Shown here one piece after another: positions 1 through 9,522 of a DNA stretch of 64,000 bases. Source of the stretch: Inia geoffrensis (Eukaryota > Chordata > Mammalia > Artiodactyla > Iniidae); the NCBI GenBank assembly GCA_036417435.1, contig CM070917.1, forward strand, positions 58,936,436 to 59,000,435, read 5' to 3'. Below the pieces are notes generated by a model that worked only from the letters and a program-made list of their open reading frames with translations, did not search any database and was not told the origin of the DNA. Position numbers and translations under genes: made by a program. How positions within the stretch are numbered: the first letter of the stretch is position 1; each line of letters opens with the position of its first letter.

Positions 1-470
1 TGTCAGGCTATACAGTTAAAGGTTAAACTATATAGAATTTTCAATGACCTGAAATAATCCATCTGTTTATATTAGCAAAAAGGTAAATTGAGAGTATATA
101 AATATCAAGCCCCAGTAGGTCTGTATAAAAATACTCATTGCTCAAGGCATCCTTTCAACAGTGGGTTCTGCCAGTATGTAATGGATTATAAAATGGATAA
201 TGCCCATCGATCCTGTAATCCCATTTCAGGAAGCACGGAGCACAGAAGTTGCTAAAAATGCCCAGTCTTACTTGTGCAAGGATGTTTATATCTGCAGTAA
301 CAGTGGGAAGAATTTAAACTGTTAATACTGCGTTGTCGTCAAGAATGACAAATTTGCTGATTATATATTTCATAGAAGAGCCTATTGAAATAATATCAAA
401 TTAAAATCACATCACATAAAACAGATTCCTGACAATTGCAAATGCAGGTCGATGATGGGAGAACTGGGAG
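1..470. other. A+T-rich non-repetitive block, possible conserved non-coding element
   Basis: The block is markedly richer in A+T than the DNA that follows. It contains short palindrome-like words and TAAT/ATTA motifs, for example TTTGCTGATTATATATTTC near 351. It matches no repeat family I know and has no open frame worth reporting. A+T-rich unique islands in otherwise G+C-rich mammalian DNA are often conserved enhancers. That reading is inference only and the block continues off the left edge. Confidence 0.3.
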
Positions 471-971
471 CCTTTCTGTTCGTCCAGTGGCTTTTGTCTG
501 AGTTGCTGCCATGGACCAGGCACTGTGAGTCTGGGACACCGGACGGTGAGCCCAGAGGCAGATCCCTGCCCTGAAGGGCCTGCCGACTAGCAGTTGGCGG
601 AGTCAGCTAAGTCAACAGCTGGAATTCCAGGGTGAGTGACCAGTGCTCAGCAGGGCGAGGACAGGGGGCTGTGGGCGCCCTGAGGAAAACTCACAACCTG
701 TCCTGGCGATCATTCCTGGAGGGTGGATGGCTAGGAGAAGGGCGAGTGTGTGTGTATGAGGGCGGGACATGTGGGGTGCACAGACGCCCAGGGTGGGACG
801 AAGGAGAACGCATGGCATGATGGGGGACCTGCCTGAGGGTTGTGTGGCAGAGCAAGAGATGGGCAGTGAGAGGTGGAGATAGAGGCAGGCTGGTCATCCA
901 GACCAGCAGTGGGCACCTGCTGCTTTTGCATTGGTTAGTTTGACTATCTCAAAGGAAAATTGTTTTGATAA
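471..971. other. Unique G+C-rich DNA, nothing recognised
   Basis: Short frames of 62-68 codons overlap on both strands at 612-931, which is typical of chance frames. I see no splice-site pair, repeat family or RNA fold. The segment ends where an old L1 fragment begins. Confidence 0.4.
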
Positions 972-974
972 CAG

Positions 975-1247
975 CTTTAACGAGATATATACTCACACAC
1001 TCATTTAAAGCGTGCCATTCAGCGGTTTTGAGTACATTCAGAGGTGTGCAACCATCACCGCAATCCATTTTAGAACACTTTGTACCCCCCTAAAAAAACC
1101 CCATGCCCTTTAGTTGTCACCTTCCAATCCTCCCCTCCCCCCAGCCCCTGGCCATCACGAAGCCACTTTCTGTCTCTACAAATTTGCTTGTTCTGGATTT
1201 TTCATGTAAATGGGATCATGTGACTGGCTTCTCTCACTTAACATAAT
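975..1247 (-). mobile_element. Old L1 3'-end fragment, left part (split by a SINE)
   Basis: Read on the minus strand this is the 3' end of an ancient L1. Landmarks on the plus strand are GAGATATATACTCACAC, GTGCAACCATCACCGCAATC, CCCCAGCCCCTGGCCATCAC and TTTCTGTCTCTACAAATTTGC, all diverged forms of the mammalian L1M consensus. Divergence is high, so it is an old insertion. A young SINE has landed in it at 1248. Confidence 0.85.
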
Positions 1248-1476
1248 TTTTTGTTCTGTTTTGTTTTGTTTTTTGCGGTACGCGGGCCTCTCACTGCTGT
1301 GGCCTCTCCCGTTGCGGAGCACAGGCTCCGGACGCGCAGGCTCAGCGGCCATGGCTCACGGGCCCAGCCGCTCCGCGGCACATGGGATCTTCCCGGACCG
1401 GGGCACGAACCCGTGTCCCCTGCATCGGCAGGCGGACTCTCAACCACTGCGCCACCAGGGAAGCCCTTAACATAAT
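1237..1476 (-). mobile_element. Young cetacean CHR-type tRNA-derived SINE with target-site duplication
   Basis: The element lies in reverse orientation: its A-tail appears as a T-rich run at 1248-1275 and its tRNA-like head ends at 1465. On the minus strand the head reads GGCTTCCCTGGTGGCGCAG, with an A-box-like TGGCGCAGTGG and a B-box-like GGGTTCGTGCC, the internal RNA polymerase III promoter of tRNA-derived SINEs. Exact 11-bp duplications, CTTAACATAAT, flank it at 1237-1247 and 1466-1476. The tail is TTTTG-interrupted. The body differs little from the copies at 14242 and 58343, so it is recent. It sits inside an older L1. Cetacean origin follows from known family distribution. Confidence 0.95.
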
Positions 1477-2194
1477 GTTTTTATATGTTATTTTTTAACT
1501 GGCACTAAAATCCAATTTGGTACTAAAGTGTTCTTCAGAGAAAAATAATATGAGTCCTTTCTGGCTCGGAAAAGGAAATTCAACTTCCTTAAATTAAAAA
1601 CAAACAAACAAAAAAGTAGCCATGTATTAGACAGAGGTGGGGGCGTGAAGAACGCTGTTGAAGATCCAGAGACTGAATTTTCTCCCTTCATTAGTCTCTC
1701 AAAACCGGTGCCCCCAGGCCTGTGACTTGAGGAGAGGTGGGAGGCATGGTGGGAGGGCTGCTCTGGAGCCCTCTGGCTCAGGTCATGGGAGGTCACAAAT
1801 GGAGAAGGGGTGTAGCTTCCTGAGTGAGGGAGCCACGCTGCTGCCCTCCTCCCCACCATTCCTACCTTGCACCCGAGCTCTCTGGGCCCTGCGCCCGAGA
1901 ACCAGCATTGTCTATGGCGTGGCCGCCCCGCAGGGCAGGAGGGAGGGTGGATTACAGAGAAGGGGGTGTCTGGGCATTAATTAAGCACAGACCACCGTGT
2001 ACCCCGTTACCATGGGCTGTGTTTTTTTCTTACTTCCTCCCTGTCACTTTGCCCGCCCCTCTTCCCGCCCCCCGCTGGTACCCCCTCCTGTGCTGGACCC
2101 GCAAGAGCTTGTCCTAGCGTCTGCGGGCTGCTCGCTACCCTCTGCTCATGCCTTTCTTTTATATAGCCATTTGCTCCTCCTGGTTGCAGGAGGA
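1477..2194. other. Unique DNA with a short (CAAA)n run
   Basis: The first few bases complete the L1 interrupted by the SINE. A (CAAA)n-like run lies at 1596-1615. The rest is G+C-rich with overlapping short frames on both strands (1488-1859 minus, 1658-1984 plus), neither of which resembles a known protein. Confidence 0.4.
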
Positions 2195-2330
2195 AGATTC
2201 TAGCCTTAGCTCATTCCACAGTCCTGGCACCAGAGGTACAGAGAGGGGAAGTTACCTGCTCAGGGCTCACAGATCCCAAATTACAGCCCCACAGCTGGAA
2301 CCCAGCCCCTCTGACCTGCAGTCCTGGAGG
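2195..2330 (+). mobile_element. MIR SINE, diverged
   Basis: The order of words matches the MIR core and 3' half: AGAGGTACAGAGAGGGGAAG (2233), TTACCTGCTCAGGGCTCACA, then CAGCTGGAACCCAGCCCCTC. Divergence is high, as expected for this pan-mammalian family. Confidence 0.7.
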
Positions 2331-2730
2331 CCTTACTGTCACCCCGCCCCCATCCCGGACTCGAGGGAGCTCTTTTATCCCCATCCCAGTTTAGGGTACC
2401 TGCATGAAAAATAAAGCCCTTATTCTTACATTGTTTTTCCTATTAAGACATTATACTTATTGTAGAAAAATGGAACAATACCAAACAGCAGAAAGAAAAG
2501 AATTCATCTATCGTCCTGCTACCCCAAAACATAAATAAACATGGATCTCTCTGTATTTATGCAGATTTTACAGGTGCCTGTGCCCTCTCTCCCTCTGTGA
2601 CCACAGAGTCCTGTTCCTGTTCCTGTTCCTGGTGCTTGCTGGCCTTCTTCCTGGTCCTGTACTTCAGGAAGAGCCTCCGGCTTGGCCGCGATGGCGGGAA
2701 ATGAAAAGCAACATTTTTCCTTAAAGTCTT
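2331..2730. other. Mostly unique DNA with a possible old LINE fragment and a (TTCCTG)4 run
   Basis: The part around 2455-2530 (TTGTAGAAAAATGGAACAAT and onward) resembles an A-rich dispersed repeat I cannot assign. A short (TTCCTG)n repeat lies at 2608-2631. No gene seen. Confidence 0.35.
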
Positions 2731-2800
2731 TCAATAGTTATTTACTGAGCACCTACTGTGTCCCTGGTGCTGTTCTAGGTGCTGGGGGAAACCGAGGGAT
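2731..2800 (-). mobile_element. L2 3'-end fragment
   Basis: TTATTTACTGAGCACCTACT followed by GGTGCTGTTCTAGGTGCTGG is the reverse complement of the conserved L2 3' end. Confidence 0.75.
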
Positions 2801-3140
2801 CTGGCTCACCCTGCTGGGAGTTCCGGCCATTGGCCGTGGTGGGCTCATGTTTTTATGTGATGAACCAGACCAGGAGCTCCAAGGCGCTAACACCCCTCAC
2901 ATCTTAGGTCCCAGGTCAGGCACTTTCCTGCCTGGTCTCATGGACGGTGGGCTCCAGCATCCGTGTTCTCTGCCTGTTGGGTGCCCATGCCTCTACTTCG
3001 TCATGTGAGCTGGAGGCGGGAGCTGTTTTAGTCCTTTTGCGTTCTGTAATTGCTGCAATTAAATGACGCAGTAAACTGACGTCCACTCGCCCAGAACTCT
3101 TTATTATGCTCCAAGCGCTCAAGTGCTCTCAAGGACCCGA
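2801..3140. other. Unique DNA, nothing recognised
   Basis: Non-repetitive stretch between an L2 remnant and a younger L1. It carries only short overlapping frames, such as 2682-3008 on the plus strand, which begins upstream of the L2 remnant and reads through it, an argument against coding. Confidence 0.4.
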
Positions 3141-3407
3141 GAGGTGGTTTTTTGTTCTTTTTTAAAAAATTGTATTGAAGCGTAGTTGATTTACAGTATT
3201 GCGCTAGTTTCAGGTGTATGGCATGGTGATTCAGTTATTTTTTTTGCAAATTACTTTCCATTATAGGTTATTACAAGATATTGAATATAATTCCCCGTGC
3301 TGTATAGTCAGTCCTGTTGCTTCTCTATTTTATGAACAGTAGTTTCTGTCTGTTAATCCCATGCTCCTAATTTGTCCCTCCTCCCCTCCCCCCAGGAGGT
3401 GGTTTTT
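3141..3407 (-). mobile_element. Cetartiodactyl L1 3'-end insertion with 12-bp target-site duplication
   Basis: The body (3153-3395) is a 5'-truncated L1 3' UTR in reverse orientation, with landmarks TTGATTTACAGTATTGCGC, CATTATAGGTTATTACAAGA and TTCCCCGTGCTGTATAGTC. Exact duplications of GAGGTGGTTTTT flank it at 3141-3152 and 3396-3407, so it is a complete retrotransposition event. It is only moderately diverged. Confidence 0.92.
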
Positions 3408-3977
3408 AAGCTCCTGGTGCAGGAGGCCAATGGGTTCTGCTTTCGCATGTGGTGTCCCCCAGGGGTCGGGGGCACAGGCTTGGAAGAACCTGCCCAGCCA
3501 TGCCCCAGCTCCATCACCCTGGACACCCGCATGCCCTTTCTGAGCGTCTTGGAAGCAGAAGAGCATGTCCTGCCCCAGGCCGGGCTCCAGAAGCAGAACA
3601 CAGGGCACAGCTGTGAGGTCCTTGCTCTTACTGAGACGTGGGTCAGGGCTAGTAATACAGACCTGCAAGAAGAGGAAGGTCCTGGTGCAGAACCTCCTGG
3701 GGAGGGAAGTCCAGGCAGCTTTTTGGCCTCTCTTAGCCTGCAGCTCCTTCCCCATCTGCTAATGGAGGGAGTCAGACTAGCTGGTCTCCTGGCACCTTCT
3801 AGCTCCGGGACCTCAGGTTCTGGGCCAGAGGGCCGAGCCCATCTGCTCGCCCGTCTTTTGGGGAATTGGCCCTCTGGGCGCTCTCTGGGACAGCTGCTCT
3901 TCGACGTCAGCTGTGCTGTCATTTCAGCCAACTCTTACCTGGACTCAGTGTCTCCCGAGTGTCAGAGGGAGGTCTGA
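3408..3977. other. Unique G+C-rich DNA with overlapping long frames on both strands
   Basis: A 201-codon plus frame (3372-3977) and a 192-codon minus frame (3353-3931) cover the same bases. The first starts inside the L1 insertion and target duplication and the second ends in the L1, so both depend on an insertion and are probably chance frames. Confidence 0.5.

Positions 3978-4008
<31 letters not shown>
3978..4008. repeat. (GT)n(CGTG)n microsatellite
   Basis: About six GT units at 3978-3990 are followed by CGTG/TGCG tetranucleotides to 4008. Confidence 0.95.
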
Positions 4009-4009
<1 letters not shown>

Positions 4010-4027
4010 TGAGTTGCTGTGTCGTTT

Positions 4028-4242
4028 CTTTTTTAAAATAATTAATCAATCAATTAATTTGGGGCTGCGTTGGGTCTCCGTTGCTGTGCGCAAGCTTTCT
4101 CTAGTTGCGGCGAGCGGGGGCTACTCCTCCTTGCGGTGCACGGGCTTCTCACTGCGGTGGCTTCTCTTTGCTGTGGAGCACGGGCTCTAGGTGCGTGGGC
4201 TTCAGTAGTTGTGGTACGTGGGCTCAGTAGTTGTGGCTCAGG
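4028..4242 (-). mobile_element. Older cetartiodactyl CHR-2-like SINE, 5'-truncated
   Basis: The A-rich tail is seen as TTTTTTAAAATAATTAATC at 4030, followed by the body words GGCTGCGTTGGGTCTCCGTT, TCTCTAGTTGCGGCGAGCGG and GGCTTCAGTAGTTGTGG. The element stops before the tRNA-like head. No target-site duplication was found, as expected after truncation or age. Confidence 0.88.
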
Positions 4243-5107
4243 ACCAGCTTTGCTCCTGTGCCACCTGGAAAGCTGTGCAGGGTCCCAAGCTCGGAAGGGC
4301 TGGCACTTGATTTAAAGCTCTGCTGTTGCCATCCGAAATGTGAACAAGGGCCTCACATTTTCATCTTGTTCTGAGGCCTGCAACTTATGTGGCCGGTCCT
4401 GGTGGGGACCCCCTCCCACACAGAGTGATGCAACAAGTAGAAACCCCGTCTGGAAGAGGCCCCGCCATGCTCTTTCCTGTGGCCTTGGAGGGGAGCCCAA
4501 CCTTAATCCCGCCCTCACACCTGGCCACCCGAGGCTGAGGGGCAGGTGCTGGCCTCTTGGTGCTGTGACGCTGGATGCCTCCCGGCCCAGGTGCCAGGCT
4601 GAAGTGGCAGGGGACATTAATCACTCTCAGGCCGGCGTCCCTTTGCTTTGGGCAGGGCAGAGGGAAGCTGGCTGCTGGGCTGGCGTCTGAGCGGTGGGGA
4701 GGGCGATGTGGAGCGTGTGAGTCTGCACCTGGGAGCGTGTGCTGGGGTTTTAATTAGCACCCCTGCCTCCTGCCCCCGGGGCCCCAGCATGTGCACTGGG
4801 GAGGGCGGCCTGGTTTGCTGTGGCTCCAGGCTGCTCCCTATCTCGGCCCAACACTCTCCTCATCCCCAGTGCCGACCCTCGGGATAGAAGGCCTTGGCAG
4901 CCACTCTGTTCCTTCGCCATCTCTGGCCAGTGGGGACCAGCCTTGGTGCCCGCATCTCCCCTTTTCCCCCCTCTCACTCATTCAGTCTGCTGACACACTG
5001 CCCAGTGAGGCCTTCCCTTGGGGAAGGCGATAAGGATGAAAGCTGGAAGGGGGAAGGCCCTGTCCCAGGGAGGGGACACTGGTCCCAGCCCACTGCCCGT
5101 GGCCCTA
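4243..5107. other. Unique G+C-rich DNA, nothing recognised
   Basis: The segment holds many short frames on both strands (4312-4617 minus, 4340-4690 plus, 4894-5244 plus), none resembling a known protein. A TTTTAATTAGC motif at 4748 is the only A+T-rich feature. Confidence 0.4.
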
Positions 5108-5190
5108 CACGACCTTGGACAGCTCCCTTAACCCCAGTCTCATTTTCCTCAACTGCACTGGTAGAGTTGGACACGATGATTCCTAATATG
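5108..5190 (-). mobile_element. MIR SINE fragment
   Basis: ACCTTGGACAGCTCCCTTAA and CAGTCTCATTTTCCTCAACT match the reverse complement of the MIR core (GACCTTGGGCAAGTCAC... CAGTTTCCTCATCTG). Confidence 0.7.
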
Positions 5191-5221
5191 CCTTGCGAAC
5201 CACTACAGCTCAAAGGGCCCC

Positions 5222-6055
5222 GAGACCACCCCCAGGTCCGGTGATTCACTGGAGGAACTCAGCAAAGCCGTTACACTCCCACGAGTACAGTCTATCACAG
5301 GGAAAGGACACAAATAAAAGCCAGCAGTGGTGAGGACACGGGGAGGGGGAAGGGTAAGCTGGGGCGAAGTGAGAGAGTGGCATGGACATATATACACTAC
5401 CAAACGTAAAACAGATAGCTAGCGGGAAGCAGCCGCATAGCACAGGGAGATCAGCTCGGTGCTTTGTGTCCACCTAGAGGGTTGGGACAGGGAGGGGGGG
5501 AGGGAGACACAAAAGGGAGGAGATATGGGGACATATGTATATGTATAGCTGATTCACTTTGTTATACAGCAGAAACTAACACACCATTGTAACGCAATTA
5601 GACTCCGATAAAGATGTCTAAATAAATAAATAAATAAAAGTCAGCAGTGGGAAGAGGCGCCCAGGGCAGCGTCCAGGCGAGACCAGGGTGAATATCCAGC
5701 TTCCTCTCCCAGTGCAGTCACGTGGACGTCCCCCAATCCTTTCAAAACGATGTTCGACAGTGCTCACCACCTAGGGATGCTCCCCTGAGCGTTGGGGTCT
5801 AGAGTGTTCATTGGGAGGTGATCACATGGACATCACTGACCACCCATGTGGCTGACCTTTGTCTGTGGCCCCCCAAGAGGTCAAACTGATATAGCACGGC
5901 CCCAGGCCCCCTTCCCACATCACACTGTCGGCATAGTGTGACTATCCGGCTGCCCAAGACCCCCAGGTAAACAAAGACACTTATTGGTCAGGACCTTCCA
6001 AGGGCTCAGAGGTGACTTCCCAGGAACCAGAGGCAAGGGCCAAACCTTTTTTGGG
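5222..6055. mobile_element. Old LTR-like dispersed repeat, copy A (split by an L1)
   Basis: The outer parts (5222-5330 and 5651-6055) form one diverged repeat once the nested L1 is removed. It shares an ordered set of words with 38310-38815: CACTGGAGGAACTCAGCAAA versus GCTGGAACAACTTGCAGAAC at the start, and CCCAGGAACCAGAGGCAAGG versus AGGGACCAGGGACAGAAACC at the end. I recognise it as an ancient mammalian LTR-type element but cannot give the family name with confidence. Confidence 0.55.
5312..5650 (+). mobile_element. Young L1 3' end with 19-bp target-site duplication
   Basis: Body 5331-5631 is a sense 3' UTR of a cetartiodactyl L1: AGTGAGAGAGTGGCATGGAC, CAGATAGCTAGCGGGAAGC, GATCAGCTCGGTGCTTTGTG, TTGTTATACAGCAGAAACTA, then an AATA-type tail. 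Duplications AAATAAAAGYCAGCAGTGG at 5312-5330 and 5632-5650 match at 18 of 19 bases. It is truncated at its 5' end and has no coding sequence. Confidence 0.95.
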
Positions 6056-6973
6056 GGCCAAGCTAACCCTTTACTGCACAGGCCCCAAGATGATGCTGGC
6101 AGTGCAGACAGGAGAGGCAAAGGGAAGACGATCCAGGAGAGAGAGGGCCACCCCCGTTCTTAGCACAGGGGATGGTGTGCAGGGATGGCAGAGGGGGAAG
6201 GAGGAGGGGCTGAGCCCCAGGGGAATGACCCCTCTGCCAGTTCTCCGAGGGCCTTGCCTCAGGCATATCCTGGGAGACTTGGGCCTGATTCTGGGCTGGG
6301 CTGTGATGTCAAGGCCATCCTTGAATGAGAGGGCTTAGGAGACAGCTGGACGTGCCTTTTCTCACCCATCACCTGGCTCATCTCTCCTGCCTTGCTTTCC
6401 CCTTCTGGCCGTCCCCTGGCACCTGCCTGAGAGCATGGCAGCTGGCCTTGGTTCGGCAAGTGAGCCCTGGGGCAGCAGTGGGGTGTGTGGGCTCCCCGGG
6501 GGCAGCCCCATCTGCCGAAAGGGCTGTCTGCCCTTCAGGAGAGCAGCAGAGTGGAGGCGGCCTTTGTCTCTTCCTTTTTTATGCCGAGTTCAAAGCTCAG
6601 CCTTCCCGCCAACTCCTGAGCTCCCCCGTTTACCTCCTGAGCAGCCGTTTAGGTGCCCCCAGGGCTTTAGGGGATCCACCAGCCCGGGGTCTTCTCCCAG
6701 CAGTTCCCGGGCTCAGCACCCTGAAGATGATGCCTCTCCTGGGCCAGCCTCCTCCTTCCCAGCGCTTCTGAGCTCTTTGCCCCAGCAGCCCTGGGCCCCG
6801 CTTCGTTTGGAGGAAATGTACCACGTATGCCATCTCCACCCCCTACACGATGGGAAAACAATTTTTCGAAATTGCTTCTCTTGAAAGCAGGAAACCAGGA
6901 ATATGGCTTGCTGGGCCTGGCGCCAGCCACTCGGCATCTCCACGCTCCATACTTCCTGAAGACTTTCCTGCCC
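6056..6973. other. Unique G+C-rich DNA, nothing recognised
   Basis: Two overlapping plus frames (6325-6771, 148 codons; 6435-6884, 149 codons) and minus frames over the same bases are present. Their predicted proteins are rich in P, S, G and R and match nothing I know. No strong splice-site pair bounds them. Confidence 0.4.
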
Positions 6974-7082
6974 ACTTGCTCATTTCATCCTCACGTGGTT
7001 CTGGGAGCGGGGGTGGGGGGCAGGGCAGGCAGCGTCACCCCCAGTTTGTAGATGGGGACACTGAGGCCTGGCTGATTCTTGC
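6974..7082 (+). mobile_element. MIR SINE fragment
   Basis: TCATTTCATCCTCACGTGGT and TTTGTAGATGGGGACACTGA follow the MIR order (ATTTAATCCTCACAACAAC... TTTTACAGATGAGGAAACTG). Confidence 0.75.
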
Positions 7083-7384
7083 GGGGCTCCTTCCTGGGGC
7101 TTGTCCTCGCAGCCCCACCCTTCTATGTTGAGAATCACACAGAGTCTCCCCCTGAGCCCTGGGCCCGAGCCCCGCTGGCCTTGGGGTATCCTTCTCGTGC
7201 TTCTCCTCTGTGGGTGTGAGCCTCGCCCCGGGGACACCTTGGACAAGCCCCGTGAGGCTCGGATGCAGACCTCTTTCCAGCACAGTGTGACGTGGAGGAA
7301 GCGGGTCCTTGGCCTGGCCATCACTCGGACCTCGGCTAGGAGCCCCCTCTTTCCCTGGCCTCTCCCTTCTCCCAAACAGCATTA
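7083..7384. other. Unique DNA, nothing recognised
   Basis: G+C-rich interval with overlapping short frames only, such as 6980-7375 minus and 7101-7409 plus. It ends where base composition turns A+T-rich. Confidence 0.4.
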
Positions 7385-7765
7385 CCTCTACATTTTCCAG
7401 CTGCTATAATAGATTTTATACAGTCGGTCAGTGCACTTTAGCGAGTGATAGATCACTTTCATTGCTTTGCTTCGTGATTAATTTCCCATCATAGTCCTCT
7501 CTAACACCAAGGCGAAAAGAGGCGAGAGGGGAAAAAAACCTACATGATCCACTTTGTGCTTCGAGTATAAATGAATTAGATTTAATTTCTGTTTAATTGT
7601 TTCCATAGCTCAACCTCTGCTGACTTCACAGGATGATTTATTTTGCAGTCTTGGGGAAAGGGAGGAGGGGGCGGGGGGACAGAGGCTGTAGCCGAGTGGT
7701 CTGCCTGTGGACACTGTTTAATTATACCTAATGGTCTTATCTCCTCGTAATTATTGGAGGTTTGT
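7385..7765. promoter_or_regulatory. A+T-rich TAAT-rich island, candidate conserved enhancer
   Basis: Composition changes abruptly here. The island carries repeated homeodomain-like cores: GTGATTAATTTCCC (7476), GAATTAGATTTAATTTC (7574), GTTTAATTGTTTCC, GTTTAATTATACCTAATGG (7717) and CGTAATTATTGG (7746). It also holds a perfect 7-bp palindromic pair GAGTGATAGATCACTTT near 7443. No repeat family fits and frames are short. Dense TAAT cores in unique DNA are a common feature of developmental enhancers. Conservation is inferred, not tested. Confidence 0.4.
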
Positions 7766-8246
7766 AGGGCTTCTCTGGCGGCCTCCCGTCCACACGGAGG
7801 ATTGATTCCTGGTCAGACCTCAGGCCAGCTGCTTTCAGGAAGTCCAGCCATCTGCAGGGAGTGTGGTGTGGAGTTGAGAACAGCAGAGGGGGTTCCTGAC
7901 GTTGCTGGTGGGGAGGCTGGATGCAGGGTAACGCGACTTTGGAAGTGGAAATTTCCTGATGTTACCGTTGATGTTACAAAAAAGATGACTCCCCGCAGTG
8001 CAGCAACACAGCGGGTTTTTTCCCCAACCCTCCCTCTCTGGAGCCAGTGAGAGGCCAGGGTGGGCAGGCAGGGTTTCCACTGCCCCTCTTCCGAAGCCGG
8101 TTAGGGTTAGAGCTGTGCTGACAACAGGTCCTCTCTGCCCAGTAACTGAAGCACTTAGTGAGTGCTTCGCCAGCAGAATGAGGACCCCTCCTGCACCCCC
8201 CTTCTGCACCCCCCTCTTTCCCTACAGAGCCCAGCATGCTGCTTTC
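7766..8246. other. Unique DNA, nothing recognised
   Basis: Short frames on both strands (7754-8050 plus, 7835-8209 minus). A small CTGCACCCCCCTT duplication lies at 8191-8213. No gene evidence. Confidence 0.4.
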
Positions 8247-8695
8247 TCTTTTTTGAGATTCATTATAGTAAAATACATATGACGTAAAATGTATCATTTT
8301 AGCCATTTTTAAGTGTTCAGGTCAGTGGCATCAAGGACATTCACACTGTTGTGCAACCATCACCACTACCTACTTCCAGAACTTTTCCATCGTCCCCAAG
8401 TAAAACTCTGCCCATTAACCAGTAACTCCCCATTCCTCCTCCCCCAGCCCCTGGTAAACCTCTATTCTACTTTCTGTCTTTGTGGATTTGCCTATTCTAG
8501 GGATGTCGTACAAGTGGAATCATGCAAAAAAAATCCTTTTGTGTCTGGATTACTTCACTTAGGGTAATGTTTTTAAGGTTCATCCATGTTGTAACCTGTG
8601 TCAGTGCTTCACTCCTTTTTAAGGCTAAATAATATTCTATCGTGTGGATGGACCACACTTTGTTTATCCTTTCACGGGCGATGGACATGGTTGTT
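8247..8695 (-). mobile_element. Old L1 fragment (ORF2 C-terminal end plus 3' UTR)
   Basis: In reverse orientation, words such as TTGTGCAACCATCACCACTA, CCCCCAGCCCCTGGTAAACC and TTCATCCATGTTGTAACCTG mark the L1 3' region. The minus strand still encodes a degraded ORF2 tail (YYLALKRSEALTQ followed by TWMNLKNITLSEV at about 8560-8650), the counterpart of the YYAAIK...MNLEN motif of L1 ORF2p. The element is long dead. Confidence 0.88.
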
Positions 8696-8924
8696 CTAGT
8701 GGGCTTTGGGATGGTCCAGAGTCCATGGCCCCATCTAGATGATCTAAACTTCTCATCCAAGTTACCTGAGCATTCCCCTCCTCCCCGCCGTGTCATCTCT
8801 GCCAGTCAGAGAATAAGGTCCCTGGGCCCCCTCTGTAGATGCCCTCCAACTTGGGACTCCAGCAGAGCCTTGAGCTAGCGGTCCCTCTGGCCTGGGCATG
8901 AATATTCATGAAGCAGCTCTTCCT

Positions 8925-9040
8925 GGGCCATCTTCATTTCATCCTCTCAACAGACCCATAAAGAGAGGATGGTACCTCCATTTACAGATGGGGAAAGCAA
9001 GGTCAAGGGACATCAAGGGATCTGGTCAAAGTCCCCCTGG
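8925..9040 (+). mobile_element. MIR SINE fragment
   Basis: CTTCATTTCATCCTCTCAAC, then TACCTCCATTTACAGATGGG and GGGAAAGCAAGGTCAAGGG follow the MIR consensus order. Confidence 0.78.
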
Positions 9041-9454
9041 AAGCGTCAGCACCAAGTCCCAAGACCACATCTTCTGGATCCCAAAGCCTGTCGCGTTTCT
9101 ATTATCCAGCACTGCCTGGTGGCTCCACCTTACTCCACCCTTACCAGATGGAATCAAGACACCACTGTGCCTGGAAACTTCTGTCTGTAGCTGTGAAAAC
9201 TGCTCTGCAATGCCCCATCTCCTCTGCCTCCTTGAGAATCCCCCTGGGGGCATGGTGCTGATGGAGGCCCTGGTTGGAGGGTGGCAGGGGGCAGCCACAG
9301 GTCCAATGGTTCCCAGCGCGACACTGTGGTGCATCCAACCTTGGTCAGGGGTTCACAGTGGTCCTAGGGGCAGGGGAGGGGAGTCCTGGCAAAGGACTCG
9401 TCACTCCCAAAACAGGTTACTGCCTTCGGTGTTTCAACATCTCTCATCCTTGGC
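9041..9454. other. Unique DNA with a 196-codon plus-strand frame across it
   Basis: A plus frame of 196 codons (8898-9488) crosses this interval. It starts just upstream of the MIR and reads through both that MIR and an L2 remnant, so it is very unlikely to be a conserved protein. No splice signals support it. Confidence 0.45.
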
Positions 9455-9522
9455 AGAATTACAAGCTTGTGGGGGCAGAACACTCTAATTTGTACCCAGC
9501 TCCTGGCACACAGGAAAAGCCT
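9455..9522 (+). mobile_element. L2 3'-end fragment
   Basis: GAATTACAAGCTTGTGGGGG and TTTGTACCCAGCTCCTGGCA match the L2 3' end (GAATGTAAGCTCCATGAGGG... CCCAGCGCCTGGCACA) in sense orientation. Confidence 0.6.

Noticed and set aside
1248..1465. tRNA gene in the SINE head
   Set aside because: A- and B-box-like words are present but the sequence belongs to a SINE with body and A-tail; no functional tRNA fold is claimed. The same applies at 14242 and 58343.
3353..3977. Overlapping 201-codon (plus) and 192-codon (minus) frames as a possible gene pair
   Set aside because: Both run into the L1 insertion at 3153-3395 or its target duplication, share the same bases in antisense, and match no known protein.
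8898..9488. 196-codon plus-strand frame
   Set aside because: Starts just upstream of a MIR and reads through both that MIR and an L2 remnant.
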